A stretch of 64,000 nt of DNA, taken from the NCBI RefSeq assembly GCF_030555055.1, contig NZ_JAMOAO010000001.1, positions 1,798,001 through 1,862,000 of the forward strand, written 5' to 3'. The notes beneath the pieces are model-generated. The model ran no database searches. It was not told the origin of the DNA and was given only the letters and a program-made list of their open reading frames with translations. This DNA is from Nocardiopsis sp. YSL2 (GTDB taxonomy: Bacteria > Actinomycetota > Actinomycetes > Streptosporangiales > Streptosporangiaceae). Each line of letters starts with the position of its first letter. The first letter of the stretch is position 1. Both the position numbers and the translations under genes were made by a program. Of this stretch, positions 1 to 7,142 are shown in pieces.

Positions 1-129
1 CACGACCCTGTGGCCGATCCGTCCGGCCGCGAGCCGGACCTGGTCCGGGGTGTCGGCTATCTCGCCCTCCACGAGGCGCACCCCGTACTCACCGAAGAGC
101 TGTTTGGCCTCGTACTCATGGAGATCCAC
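1..129 (-). CDS. Succinyl-CoA ligase beta-subunit-like protein (N-terminal 43 residues, cut by window edge)
   Basis: The visible start (GTG, positions 129-127) follows a GGAGG ribosome site at 135-139. The peptide begins MDLHEYEAKQLFGEYG, the hallmark N-terminus of the ATP-grasp beta subunit of succinyl-CoA synthetase (SucC) and its malate-CoA ligase relatives. These enzymes join a carboxylate to CoA with ATP or GTP. The gene runs off the left edge and an alpha-subunit partner is expected beyond it. It is divergent from the oxalate-type genes and shares their operator-bearing intergenic region. It may therefore be a dedicated catabolic CoA ligase rather than the TCA-cycle enzyme; that is inference. 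The family call is firm; the substrate is unknown. Confidence 0.85.
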   Translation of the reverse strand, partial: MDLHEYEAKQLFGEYGVRLVEGEIADTPDQVRLAAGRIGHRVV

Positions 130-172
130 CGTGCCTCCTTGTCGCCTGGGTCCCGACTCTTCAGTGGTACTC

Positions 173-189
173 CATACTGTATGCAGTAT
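173..189. promoter_or_regulatory. Palindromic operator O1 (ATAC-T-GTAT core)
   Basis: CATACTGTATG (173-183) is a perfect palindrome around T178. It overlaps the wider inverted repeat ATACTG...CAGTAT (174-189). It lies in the divergent region, 44 bp upstream of the sucC-like start. The same core recurs at 251-267 and 1679-1693, so it is probably a binding site for one regulator. Its size and symmetry suit a GntR/FadR-type repressor. No such regulator is encoded in the window. Confidence 0.7.
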
Positions 190-250
190 TCAATACCCCC
201 TCCGGTGAAAAATGTGCCCTGCGCCACCCCTTCCCAGGTCGCCAGTGGAT

Positions 251-267
251 TTGCATACTGTATGCAA
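251..267. promoter_or_regulatory. Palindromic operator O2 overlapping the transporter ribosome site
   Basis: TTGCATACTGTATGCAA is a perfect 17-bp palindrome with a central T. It runs directly into the AAGGAGG ribosome site of the transporter gene that starts at 280. A protein bound here would block transcript initiation or elongation into the operon. It is the most symmetric of the three copies and the best reference for the motif. Confidence 0.8.
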
Positions 268-279
268 GGAGGTCGCGCC

Positions 280-1671
280 ATGTCAGGACACCCCACCCCC
301 GACCCTCCGCACCCGGCCCGCACCGAGATCGTGCGCGACTGGCGGGGCCGCAGCTACCGTGTCGGTCCGACCGCCCGCGTACTCACCGGCGTCTCCCGCC
401 CCGTCGTGCTCGCCCGCGCGCTGGCCGCCGTCGCGGCGATCGGCGTACTGCAGTTCGGCTACGGCACCGCGGTGCCCGTCCTGATCGACGCGCACGGCTG
501 GTCCCCCGCCCTGGCGCTCGTGCCGTTCCTGCTCTGGGCCCTGTTCCAGGGCGCCACCGCGCCCCTGCCGCACCACCTCGCGGCCAGGCGCCTGCTGACC
601 CCGGGCCAGACCATCGGCACGGGCGCCGCCCTGTGCGCCGCCGCGCTGACGGCGCTCGGCCACGTGTCGACCCCCGTCCCCGCCGCCCTCGCCTACGGCG
701 TCCTGGGCGGCGTGGGCGCCGGACTCGTCTACCACTCCTGCGCCGACCTGGTCGGCGGCTGGTTCCCCGACCGGCCCGGAATCCGGTTCGGCGCCGTCGG
801 GGGCGCCTTCGCGCTCGGCGCGGCCCCCCTGGTGCCCGCCCTGGCCCTGGCCCCCTCCCCCGCTCCGCTGCCCGCGGCCGCCACCGCGCTCGCCGCGTCC
901 GTCCTTTTCCTGGGCCTGGTGGGCGGGGTCGGCCAGCGCCACGCCCCGCGCCGGTGGTGGCCACCGGGCGCCGACCCCCGCGCGCTCGCGCTGCGCGGGA
1001 ACGCCGACCCGCCGGCCGCGGCGGACTTCAGCACCGCCCAGGCCTGGGCCAGCGGCCCGTCCCTGCCGGCCCTGCACGCGGTCGTGGCCCTGTCCGGCGC
1101 GGGCGGGCTGTTCACGATCGCCGTCCTGCCGCTGGTGCTGGTCGCGGCCGACCGCCCCGCCGCGGAGACCGCCACCGCGGCCACGGCCTTCGCCGCGGCC
1201 AGCGGCCTGGGCCGGATCGTCTCCGGGGCGGCCGTGGAGCGGACCGGTCGGCGCCGCCTGCTCGGCGTACTGCTGGGCGCGGCCGCGCTCGCCCTGGCCG
1301 GCCTCGCCGCCGTCGCGGAGGCCGGCCCGACCGCCCTCGTGGTGGCGCTGGCGGCGGTGGCGGGCGCCGGGACCGGGTCCTGCTACCCGCTCAGCCGAGC
1401 GGTCACCGAGGCCCATTTCGGGTCGGACCGCGCGGCGGGGATCCCCCGCCTGGTCCACAGCTCCAAGGCGGTCGGCGGACTGCTCGGGGTGGGCGGGGCG
1501 GTCGCCCTGCTGGCCCTGGCGCCCGCGACGGCGTCCTGGCTGTTCGCCGCCGCCGCGGCGCTCGCCGCAGGGGCCCTGCTCACGGGTGCGCTGCGCCGCC
1601 CGTTCCCGGTCCGGACGCTGCCGATCCGCCAGAGGATCTGGACAGCGCGGCGGCGGCGTGCTCCAATGTGA
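280..1671 (+). CDS. OFA-family (oxalate/formate antiporter-like) MFS transporter
   Basis: 463 residues with about twelve hydrophobic segments and an MFS-like layout: two six-helix halves joined by a polar loop near residues 225-255. The second half carries an RIVSGAAVERTGRR loop typical of MFS loop 8-9. The start is the ATG at 280, 4-5 nt behind AAGGAGG; an upstream in-frame extension runs through the operators and lacks a ribosome site. The gene lies just before an Oxc-like enzyme and formyl-CoA transferase, which supports exchange of oxalate for formate or another small dicarboxylate across the cytoplasmic membrane. Three ATAC-n-GTAT operators flank it. The MFS family is clear; substrate is inferred from context. 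Confidence 0.8.
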   Translation: MSGHPTPDPPHPARTEIVRDWRGRSYRVGPTARVLTGVSRPVVLARALAAVAAIGVLQFGYGTAVPVLIDAHGWSPALALVPFLLWALFQGATAPLPHHLAARRLLTPGQTIGTGAALCAAALTALGHVSTPVPAALAYGVLGGVGAGLVYHSCADLVGGWFPDRPGIRFGAVGGAFALGAAPLVPALALAPSPAPLPAAATALAASVLFLGLVGGVGQRHAPRRWWPPGADPRALALRGNADPPAAADFSTAQAWASGPSLPALHAVVALSGAGGLFTIAVLPLVLVAADRPAAETATAATAFAAASGLGRIVSGAAVERTGRRRLLGVLLGAAALALAGLAAVAEAGPTALVVALAAVAGAGTGSCYPLSRAVTEAHFGSDRAAGIPRLVHSSKAVGGLLGVGGAVALLALAPATASWLFAAAAALAAGALLTGALRRPFPVRTLPIRQRIWTARRRRAPM

Positions 1672-1678
1672 TGCAGAC

Positions 1679-1693
1679 GGTATACAGTATCCC
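1679..1693. promoter_or_regulatory. Operator O3 upstream of the Oxc-like gene
   Basis: GGTATACAGTATCCC is an imperfect palindrome around A1686 with six of seven pairs matching. It contains the same ATAC-n-GTAT core as O1 and O2. It begins 7 bp after the transporter stop and 124 bp before the Oxc-like start. This suggests a second, co-regulated promoter for the enzyme genes. Confidence 0.65.
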
Positions 1694-1816
1694 GCCTACA
1701 GAAGACACCCACCTGGACACCGTCCCCCGTGTCGCTCACGCACCACATGAGCACCGGCACCCAGCACCCAGCACCCACATCAGCACGGAACCCGCACGAA
1801 AGGGGTCGTCGCACCG

Positions 1817-3520
1817 ATGGCCGAGGGCACACCCAACACCAGCACCAGTAGCGACACCACGATCTCCGGCGGCCACCTGGTGGCCAAAGCGCTCAAGGCC
1901 GAGGGCGTCGACGTCATCTACACGCTCTGCGGTGGACACATCATCGACATCTACGACGGCTGCGCCGACGAGGGCATCGACGTCATCGACGTCCGCCACG
2001 AGCAGGTCGCCGCGCACGCCGCCGACGGCTACGCCCGCATCACCGGCAAGCCCGGCTGCGCCGTCGTCACCGCGGGCCCCGGCACCACGGACGCGGTCAC
2101 CGGGATCGCCAACGCCTATCGCGCGGAGAGCCCGATGCTCGTCATCGGCGGCCAGGGCGCCCTCAGCCAGCACAAGATGGGCTCGCTGCAGGACCTGCCG
2201 CACGTCGACATGATCAACCCGATCTCCAAGTTCGCCGCCACCGTCCCGCACACCGAGCGCGTGGCCGACCTGGTCTCCATGGCCTTCCGCGAGTCGCTCA
2301 ACGGCGCCCCCGGCCCCTCCTTCCTGGAGATCCCCCGCGACATCCTGGACGCGCGGGTCCCCCTCGACCAGGCGCGCATCCCCGCCAAGGGCCGCTACCG
2401 CGCCTCCACCCGCCAGGCCGGCGACCCCGCCGACATCGAGCGGCTGGCCGACCTCATCGTGCGCTCCGAGCGCCCCAGCATCCTGCTCGGCAACCAGGTG
2501 TGGACCACCCGCGCCACCGACACCTCCGTCGAGCTCGTCCGCGCGCTCAACATCCCCGCGTACATGAACGGCGCCGGACGCGGCACGCTACCCCCGGGCG
2601 ACCCCCACCACTTCCAGCTCTCCCGCCGCTACGCCTTCACCAACTCCGACCTCATCATCATCGTCGGCACGCCGTTCGACTTCCGGATGGGCTACGGCAA
2701 GCGGCTCTCCCCCGACGCCACCGTCGTCCAGATCGACCTGAACTACGCGACCGTCGGCAAGAACCGCGACATCGACCTCGGCCTGGTCGGGGACGCCGAC
2801 GCGATCCTGTCCGCCGTCCTGCAGGCCACGTCCGCCTACGGCGACACCGGCGCCCAGGGCCGCAAGAGCTGGCTGGAGGAGCTGCGCACCCAGGAGCAGG
2901 CCGCGCTCGACAAGCGCGCCCACCTGCTCACCTCCGACTCCACGCCGATCCACCCCTACCGGCTGGTCAACGAGATCAACGAGTTCCTCACCGAGGACTC
3001 CGTCTACGTCGGCGACGGCGGCGACATCGTCACCTTCTCCGGACAGGTCGTGCAGCCCAAGTCGCCCGGCCACTGGATGGACCCGGGGCCCCTGGGCACC
3101 CTCGGCGTGGGCATCCCGTTCGTCATGGCGGCCAAGCAGGCCCTCCCGCACAAGGAGGTCGTCGCGCTCTTCGGCGACGGTGCCTTCAGCCTCACCGGCT
3201 GGGACTTCGAGACCCTGGTCCGCTTCGACCTGCCCTTCGTCGGGATCGTCGGCAACAACTCGTCCATGAACCAGATCCGCTACGGCCAGATCGCCAAATA
3301 CGGCGCCGACCGCGGCGAGATCGGCAACACCCTGGGCGACGTCAACTACGCCGAGTTCGCCACGATGCTCGGCGGGCACGGGGAAGAGGTCCGCGATCCG
3401 GCCGACATCGCGCCCGCGCTGCGCCGCGCCCGCGAGTCGGGCAAGCCCTCCCTGATCAACGTCTGGATCGACCCCGAGGTCTACGCGCCCGGAACGATGA
3501 ACCAGACGATGTACAAGTAG
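1817..3520 (+). CDS. Thiamine-diphosphate enzyme, oxalyl-CoA decarboxylase-like (or 2-hydroxyacyl-CoA lyase)
   Basis: 567 residues with the full three-domain ThDP layout. The N-terminal pyrimidine domain carries the catalytic Glu in RHEQ (E62). The C-terminal domain has the ThDP/Mg motif GDG (453-455) followed by NN (480-481) at the usual spacing. Oxalyl-CoA decarboxylase splits oxalyl-CoA into formyl-CoA and CO2, and the next gene is formyl-CoA transferase, which is the main reason for the call. However, the Tyr-Glu pair of known Oxc proteins appears here as Leu124-Gln125, as in acetolactate-synthase-like enzymes, and the C-terminal Ser/Arg CoA-pocket residues are not evident (tail APGTMNQTMYK). 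Automated annotation would probably read acetolactate synthase. The real substrate is uncertain. Confidence 0.7.
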   Translation: MAEGTPNTSTSSDTTISGGHLVAKALKAEGVDVIYTLCGGHIIDIYDGCADEGIDVIDVRHEQVAAHAADGYARITGKPGCAVVTAGPGTTDAVTGIANAYRAESPMLVIGGQGALSQHKMGSLQDLPHVDMINPISKFAATVPHTERVADLVSMAFRESLNGAPGPSFLEIPRDILDARVPLDQARIPAKGRYRASTRQAGDPADIERLADLIVRSERPSILLGNQVWTTRATDTSVELVRALNIPAYMNGAGRGTLPPGDPHHFQLSRRYAFTNSDLIIIVGTPFDFRMGYGKRLSPDATVVQIDLNYATVGKNRDIDLGLVGDADAILSAVLQATSAYGDTGAQGRKSWLEELRTQEQAALDKRAHLLTSDSTPIHPYRLVNEINEFLTEDSVYVGDGGDIVTFSGQVVQPKSPGHWMDPGPLGTLGVGIPFVMAAKQALPHKEVVALFGDGAFSLTGWDFETLVRFDLPFVGIVGNNSSMNQIRYGQIAKYGADRGEIGNTLGDVNYAEFATMLGGHGEEVRDPADIAPALRRARESGKPSLINVWIDPEVYAPGTMNQTMYK

Positions 3521-3537
3521 CCCGGGAAGGAGAACCC

Positions 3538-4767
3538 ATGGGCAAGGCACTCGACGGGATCCGCGTCCTGGACATGACACACGTCCAGTCGGGCCCCTCG
3601 GCGACACAGATCCTGGCCTGGATGGGCGCCGACGTCCTCAAGGTCGAGGCGGTCACCGGCGACATCACCCGGCGCCAACTGCGGGACAAGCCCGGCGTGG
3701 ACAGCCTGTACTTCACGATGCTCAACTCCAACAAGCGCAGCGTCACGCTCAACACCAAGAGCGAGCGCGGCAAGGAGATCTTCCTCGACCTGGTCCGGCG
3801 CAGCGACGTCCTGGTGGAGAACTTCGCGCCGGGCGCCCTGGACCGGATGGGCTTCACCTGGGAGGTGCTCCAGGAGGCCAACCCCCGCCTGGTCTACGCC
3901 TCGATCAAGGGCTTCGGGCCCGGTGCCTACGCCGACTTCAAGGCCTACGAGGTCATCGCGCAGGCCATGGGGGGCTCGATGAGCACCACCGGCTTCGAGG
4001 ACGGGCCGCCGATGGCCACGGGCGCGCAGATCGGCGATTCGGGCACGGGAATGCATACAGTGGCCGGTATCCTCGCCGCGCTGCTCCAGCGCACCGGCAC
4101 CGGGCAGGGCCAGCGCGTCCAGGTCGCCATGCAGGACGCCGTCCTCAACCTGTGCCGCGTCAAACTGCGCGACCAGCAGCGGCTGGAGCACGGGCCCCTC
4201 GCGGAGTACCCCAACGAGGACTTCGGCGACGAGGTCCCCCGCTCGGGCAACGCCTCCGGCGGCGGACAGCCCGGCTGGGCGGTGCGCACCGCGCCCGGCG
4301 GACCCAACGACTACGTCTACGTCATCATCCAACCCCCGGGCTGGGCGCCCATCACCACGCTCATCGGCCGGCCCGAGCTGGTCGAGGACCCCGAGTGGGC
4401 CACGCCCGAGGCCCGGCTGGACAAGCTCGACAAGGTCTTCTCCCTGATCGAGGAGTGGTCCAGCCGGCTCCCCAAGTGGGAGGTCCTGGCCGAACTGAAC
4501 AAGCACAACATCCCCTGCGGGCCCATCCTGTCCACCCGGGAGATCATCGACGACCCCACGCTGCGCGCCAACGGAGTCGTCACCACGGTCGAGCACCCCG
4601 AGCGCGGCGAGTACCACACCGTCGCCTCGCCGATCCGGCTCTCCGACTCGCCGGTGGACGTCGAACGCTCCCCCCTGCTCGGCGAGCACAACGAGGACGT
4701 CTACGGCGGCGAACTGGGCCTGACCGCCGAAGAGCTGGCCGAACTCTCATCGAACGGAGTGATCTAG
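3538..4767 (+). CDS. frc: Formyl-CoA:oxalate CoA-transferase (class III CoA transferase)
   Basis: 409 residues, near the usual 416-428 of Frc. This CaiB/BaiF family enzyme moves CoA from formyl-CoA to oxalate. The catalytic aspartate is visible as D167 in IGDSGTGMH, equivalent to Asp169 of Oxalobacter Frc, and Gln17 is conserved. The glycine loop GNASGGGQPGW, which closes over the active site, is present and separates Frc from other CaiB relatives. The ATG at 3538 sits behind GGGAAGGAG, 17 nt after the Oxc-like stop. The following acyl-CoA synthetase starts 4 nt after this stop, so the three enzyme genes form one operon. Confidence 0.88.
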   Translation: MGKALDGIRVLDMTHVQSGPSATQILAWMGADVLKVEAVTGDITRRQLRDKPGVDSLYFTMLNSNKRSVTLNTKSERGKEIFLDLVRRSDVLVENFAPGALDRMGFTWEVLQEANPRLVYASIKGFGPGAYADFKAYEVIAQAMGGSMSTTGFEDGPPMATGAQIGDSGTGMHTVAGILAALLQRTGTGQGQRVQVAMQDAVLNLCRVKLRDQQRLEHGPLAEYPNEDFGDEVPRSGNASGGGQPGWAVRTAPGGPNDYVYVIIQPPGWAPITTLIGRPELVEDPEWATPEARLDKLDKVFSLIEEWSSRLPKWEVLAELNKHNIPCGPILSTREIIDDPTLRANGVVTTVEHPERGEYHTVASPIRLSDSPVDVERSPLLGEHNEDVYGGELGLTAEELAELSSNGVI

Positions 4768-4771
4768 ACCC

Positions 4772-6925
4772 ATGGCCGTCTACACCCCCGAGCGGTCCGA
4801 CCACGACCGCGCCGCCGTGCGCGAGGTCCTGGACCGCGCACGCGCGGCGGGCCGCACCGCGCTCACCGCGCCCGAGGGCCTGGCACTCGCCCAGGCCTAC
4901 GGCATCCCCGTTCCAGGGGAGGCGCTGGCGACCTCCGCCGAGGAGGCCGCCGCCCTGGCCCAGGAACTGGGCCTGCCCGTGGTCGCCAAGATCGTCTCCC
5001 CCGACATCCTGCACAAGACCGACGCCGGCGGCGTCGAGGTGGGCCTGGACACCGCCGAGGCGGTGAACGCGGCCTACGAGCGCATCGTGGCCAACGCCCG
5101 CGCCTACGACGCCGACGCCCGGATCGACGGCGTGCAGATCCAGCAGATGGTGGGCGGCGGCCTGGAGGTGCTCATCGGCGCCACCACCGACCCCACCTTC
5201 GGCAAGGTGGTGGTGTTCGGCCTGGGCGGCGTGCTGGTGGAGGTCCTCAAGGACGTGTCCTTCCGGCTGGCACCGCTGACCCGTGGGGAGGCGCTGTCCC
5301 AGATCGGCGACATCCGCACGGCCGAGGTGCTCGACGGAGTGCGCGGAGCCGCGGCGGTGGACCGCGAGGCGCTGGCCGACATCCTGGTCAGGCTCTCGGA
5401 CCTGGTCGCGGACTTCCCCGAGATCGCCGAGGCCGACCTCAACCCCGTGTTCGCGTCCGAGGACGGCGCGATCGCCGCCGACCTGCGCTTCGTGCTGGAC
5501 TTCGAGCCCGCCCAGGGCCCGCGCACGTTCTCCCGTGAGGAGATCCTGGGGTCGATGGAGCGCATCTTCAAGCCCCGCTCGATCGCGATCGTCGGCGCCT
5601 CCAACGAGGCGGGCAAGATCGGCAACTCCGTCATCCGCAACATCGTCGACGGCGGGTACGAGGGCGAGATCCACCCGGTCAACCCCAAGGCGCCCGAGGT
5701 CTACGGCCGGACGGCCTACGCCTCGATCGCCGACGTCCCCGGCGACGTGGACGTCGCGGTCTTCGCCATCCCCGCCGCGTCCGTCGCGGCGGCCCTGGAG
5801 GACGCCGGACGCAAGGGCGTGGCGGGCGCGATCCTCATTCCGTCGGGCTTCGCCGAGACCGGCGAGCACGAACTCCAGGCGGAGGTCCTGGAGGTGGCCC
5901 GCCGACACGGCGTGCGCCTCCTGGGCCCCAACATCTACGGCTACTACTACACGCCCCAGAAGCTGTCGGCGACCTTCTGCACCCCCTACGACGTGGCCGG
6001 GGGCACCGCGCTGACCTCCCAGTCCGGTGGCATCGGCATGGCGATCCTGGGCTACAGCCGCAGCACCCGCACGGGGGTCTCCGCGATCGTCGGCGTCGGC
6101 AACAAGGCCGACATCGACGAGGACGACCTGCTCACCTTCTTCGGCCAGGACGAGAACACGAACGCCGTGGCCATGCACCTGGAGGACCTCAAGGACGGCC
6201 GGGCGTTCGTCGCCGCCGCCCGCGAGGTCGTACCGAAGAAGCCCGTCATCGTGCTCAAGGCGGGCCGTACCTCCGCCGGCGCCCGCGCCGCGGGTTCGCA
6301 CACGGGCGCGCTCGCCGGCGACGACAAGGTCTACGACGACATCCTGCGCCAGGCGGGCGTGGTCCGGGCTCCGGGCCTGACCGAGCTGCTGGAGTACGGC
6401 CGGGCGCTGCCCGTCATGGCCGCCCCGTCCGGTGAGAACGTCGTCATCATCACCGGAGCCGGCGGTTCGGGCGTCCTGCTGTCCGACGCCGTGGTGGACA
6501 ACGGGATGTCGCTGTACGAGATCCCGACGGACCTGGACGAGGCCTTCCGCGCCTTCATCCCGCCGTTCGGTGCCGCCGGGAACCCGGTGGACATCACCGG
6601 CGGGGAGCCGCCCTCCACCTACGAGAAGACCATCCGCCTCGGCCTGGAGGACCCCCGGGTGCACTCCCTGGTCCTGGGTTACTGGCACACCATCGTCACC
6701 CCGCCGCTGGTCTTCGCCGACGTCGTCATCGACGTGGCGACCAGGGCCCGCGCGGCGGGGATCGACAAACCGATCGTGGCCTCGCTCTCGGGTGACACCG
6801 AGGTGGAGGCCGCCAGCGCCAAGCTGTTCGACCACGGGATCGTCGCCTATCCCTACACCACCGAGATGCCGGTGAAGGTGCTGGGCGCGAAGTACCGCTG
6901 GGCCCGCTCGGCCGGGCTGCTCTGA
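4772..6925 (+). CDS. Fused ADP-forming acyl-CoA (acetate-CoA ligase type) synthetase
   Basis: 717 residues. An ATP-grasp domain (about 30-245, with LPVVAKIVSPDILHKT and GLGGVLVEVLKD) is followed by a CoA-binding Rossmann domain (about 265-390, IAIVGASNEAGKIGNS) and succinyl-CoA-ligase-like domains. These contain the phospho-histidine H510 in AGSHTGALAG. Such enzymes interconvert acyl-CoA + ADP + Pi with acid + ATP. The beta-before-alpha order is the reverse of the common fused form. The usual GPNCLG signature reads GPNIYGYYY, so the acyl pocket may differ. The start is 4 nt after frc, so it is cotranscribed. It may activate oxalate or recover ATP from formyl-CoA; substrate is not shown by sequence. 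Confidence 0.82.
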   Translation: MAVYTPERSDHDRAAVREVLDRARAAGRTALTAPEGLALAQAYGIPVPGEALATSAEEAAALAQELGLPVVAKIVSPDILHKTDAGGVEVGLDTAEAVNAAYERIVANARAYDADARIDGVQIQQMVGGGLEVLIGATTDPTFGKVVVFGLGGVLVEVLKDVSFRLAPLTRGEALSQIGDIRTAEVLDGVRGAAAVDREALADILVRLSDLVADFPEIAEADLNPVFASEDGAIAADLRFVLDFEPAQGPRTFSREEILGSMERIFKPRSIAIVGASNEAGKIGNSVIRNIVDGGYEGEIHPVNPKAPEVYGRTAYASIADVPGDVDVAVFAIPAASVAAALEDAGRKGVAGAILIPSGFAETGEHELQAEVLEVARRHGVRLLGPNIYGYYYTPQKLSATFCTPYDVAGGTALTSQSGGIGMAILGYSRSTRTGVSAIVGVGNKADIDEDDLLTFFGQDENTNAVAMHLEDLKDGRAFVAAAREVVPKKPVIVLKAGRTSAGARAAGSHTGALAGDDKVYDDILRQAGVVRAPGLTELLEYGRALPVMAAPSGENVVIITGAGGSGVLLSDAVVDNGMSLYEIPTDLDEAFRAFIPPFGAAGNPVDITGGEPPSTYEKTIRLGLEDPRVHSLVLGYWHTIVTPPLVFADVVIDVATRARAAGIDKPIVASLSGDTEVEAASAKLFDHGIVAYPYTTEMPVKVLGAKYRWARSAGLL

Positions 6926-6934
6926 TCGCGGGTG

Positions 6935-6959
6935 GGGGCGCCCTTGGCCGGGACGCCCC
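6935..6959 (+). terminator. Probable terminator after the oxalate-type operon
   Basis: GGGGCGCCC (6935-6943) and GGGACGCCCC (6950-6959) form a nine-pair G/C stem with one bulged A and a 6-nt loop. It starts 9 bp after the synthetase stop. There is no T-run, which is usual in this G+C range. Confidence 0.5.
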
Positions 6960-7142
6960 GTCCACCCGTCACCCGCCATCGCCCGGGAGGGCACGCGAAG
7001 CCGCCGTGTGCTCCCCCGGACCACCCGACACCATCGGTACCACCGGGAGCCGCCCCGGTGTCCAGCGAGAGGAGAGCGTGTCCCTGGGGGCTGTAGGGGG
7101 CAGTGAAACACACATGTGACAAGTAGATGAGGGAGTCCTCAG

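Noticed and set aside
4048-4062. ATGCATACAGTGG inside frc, resembling the oxalate-operon operator
   Set aside because: Only one half matches and it lies well inside a coding region; taken as chance or at most a weak auxiliary site.
4580-7111. Long minus-strand open frames across the CoA ligase operon, and similar ones at 29559-32435 and 13573-14079
   Set aside because: They are antisense shadows of clear genes, caused by high third-position G+C; their translations are low-complexity and lack motifs.
6960-7142. Possible Mg2+ (M-box) riboswitch before the Nramp-related gene
   Set aside because: The conserved M-box core sequences could not be found and no matching three-stem layout is apparent by eye.
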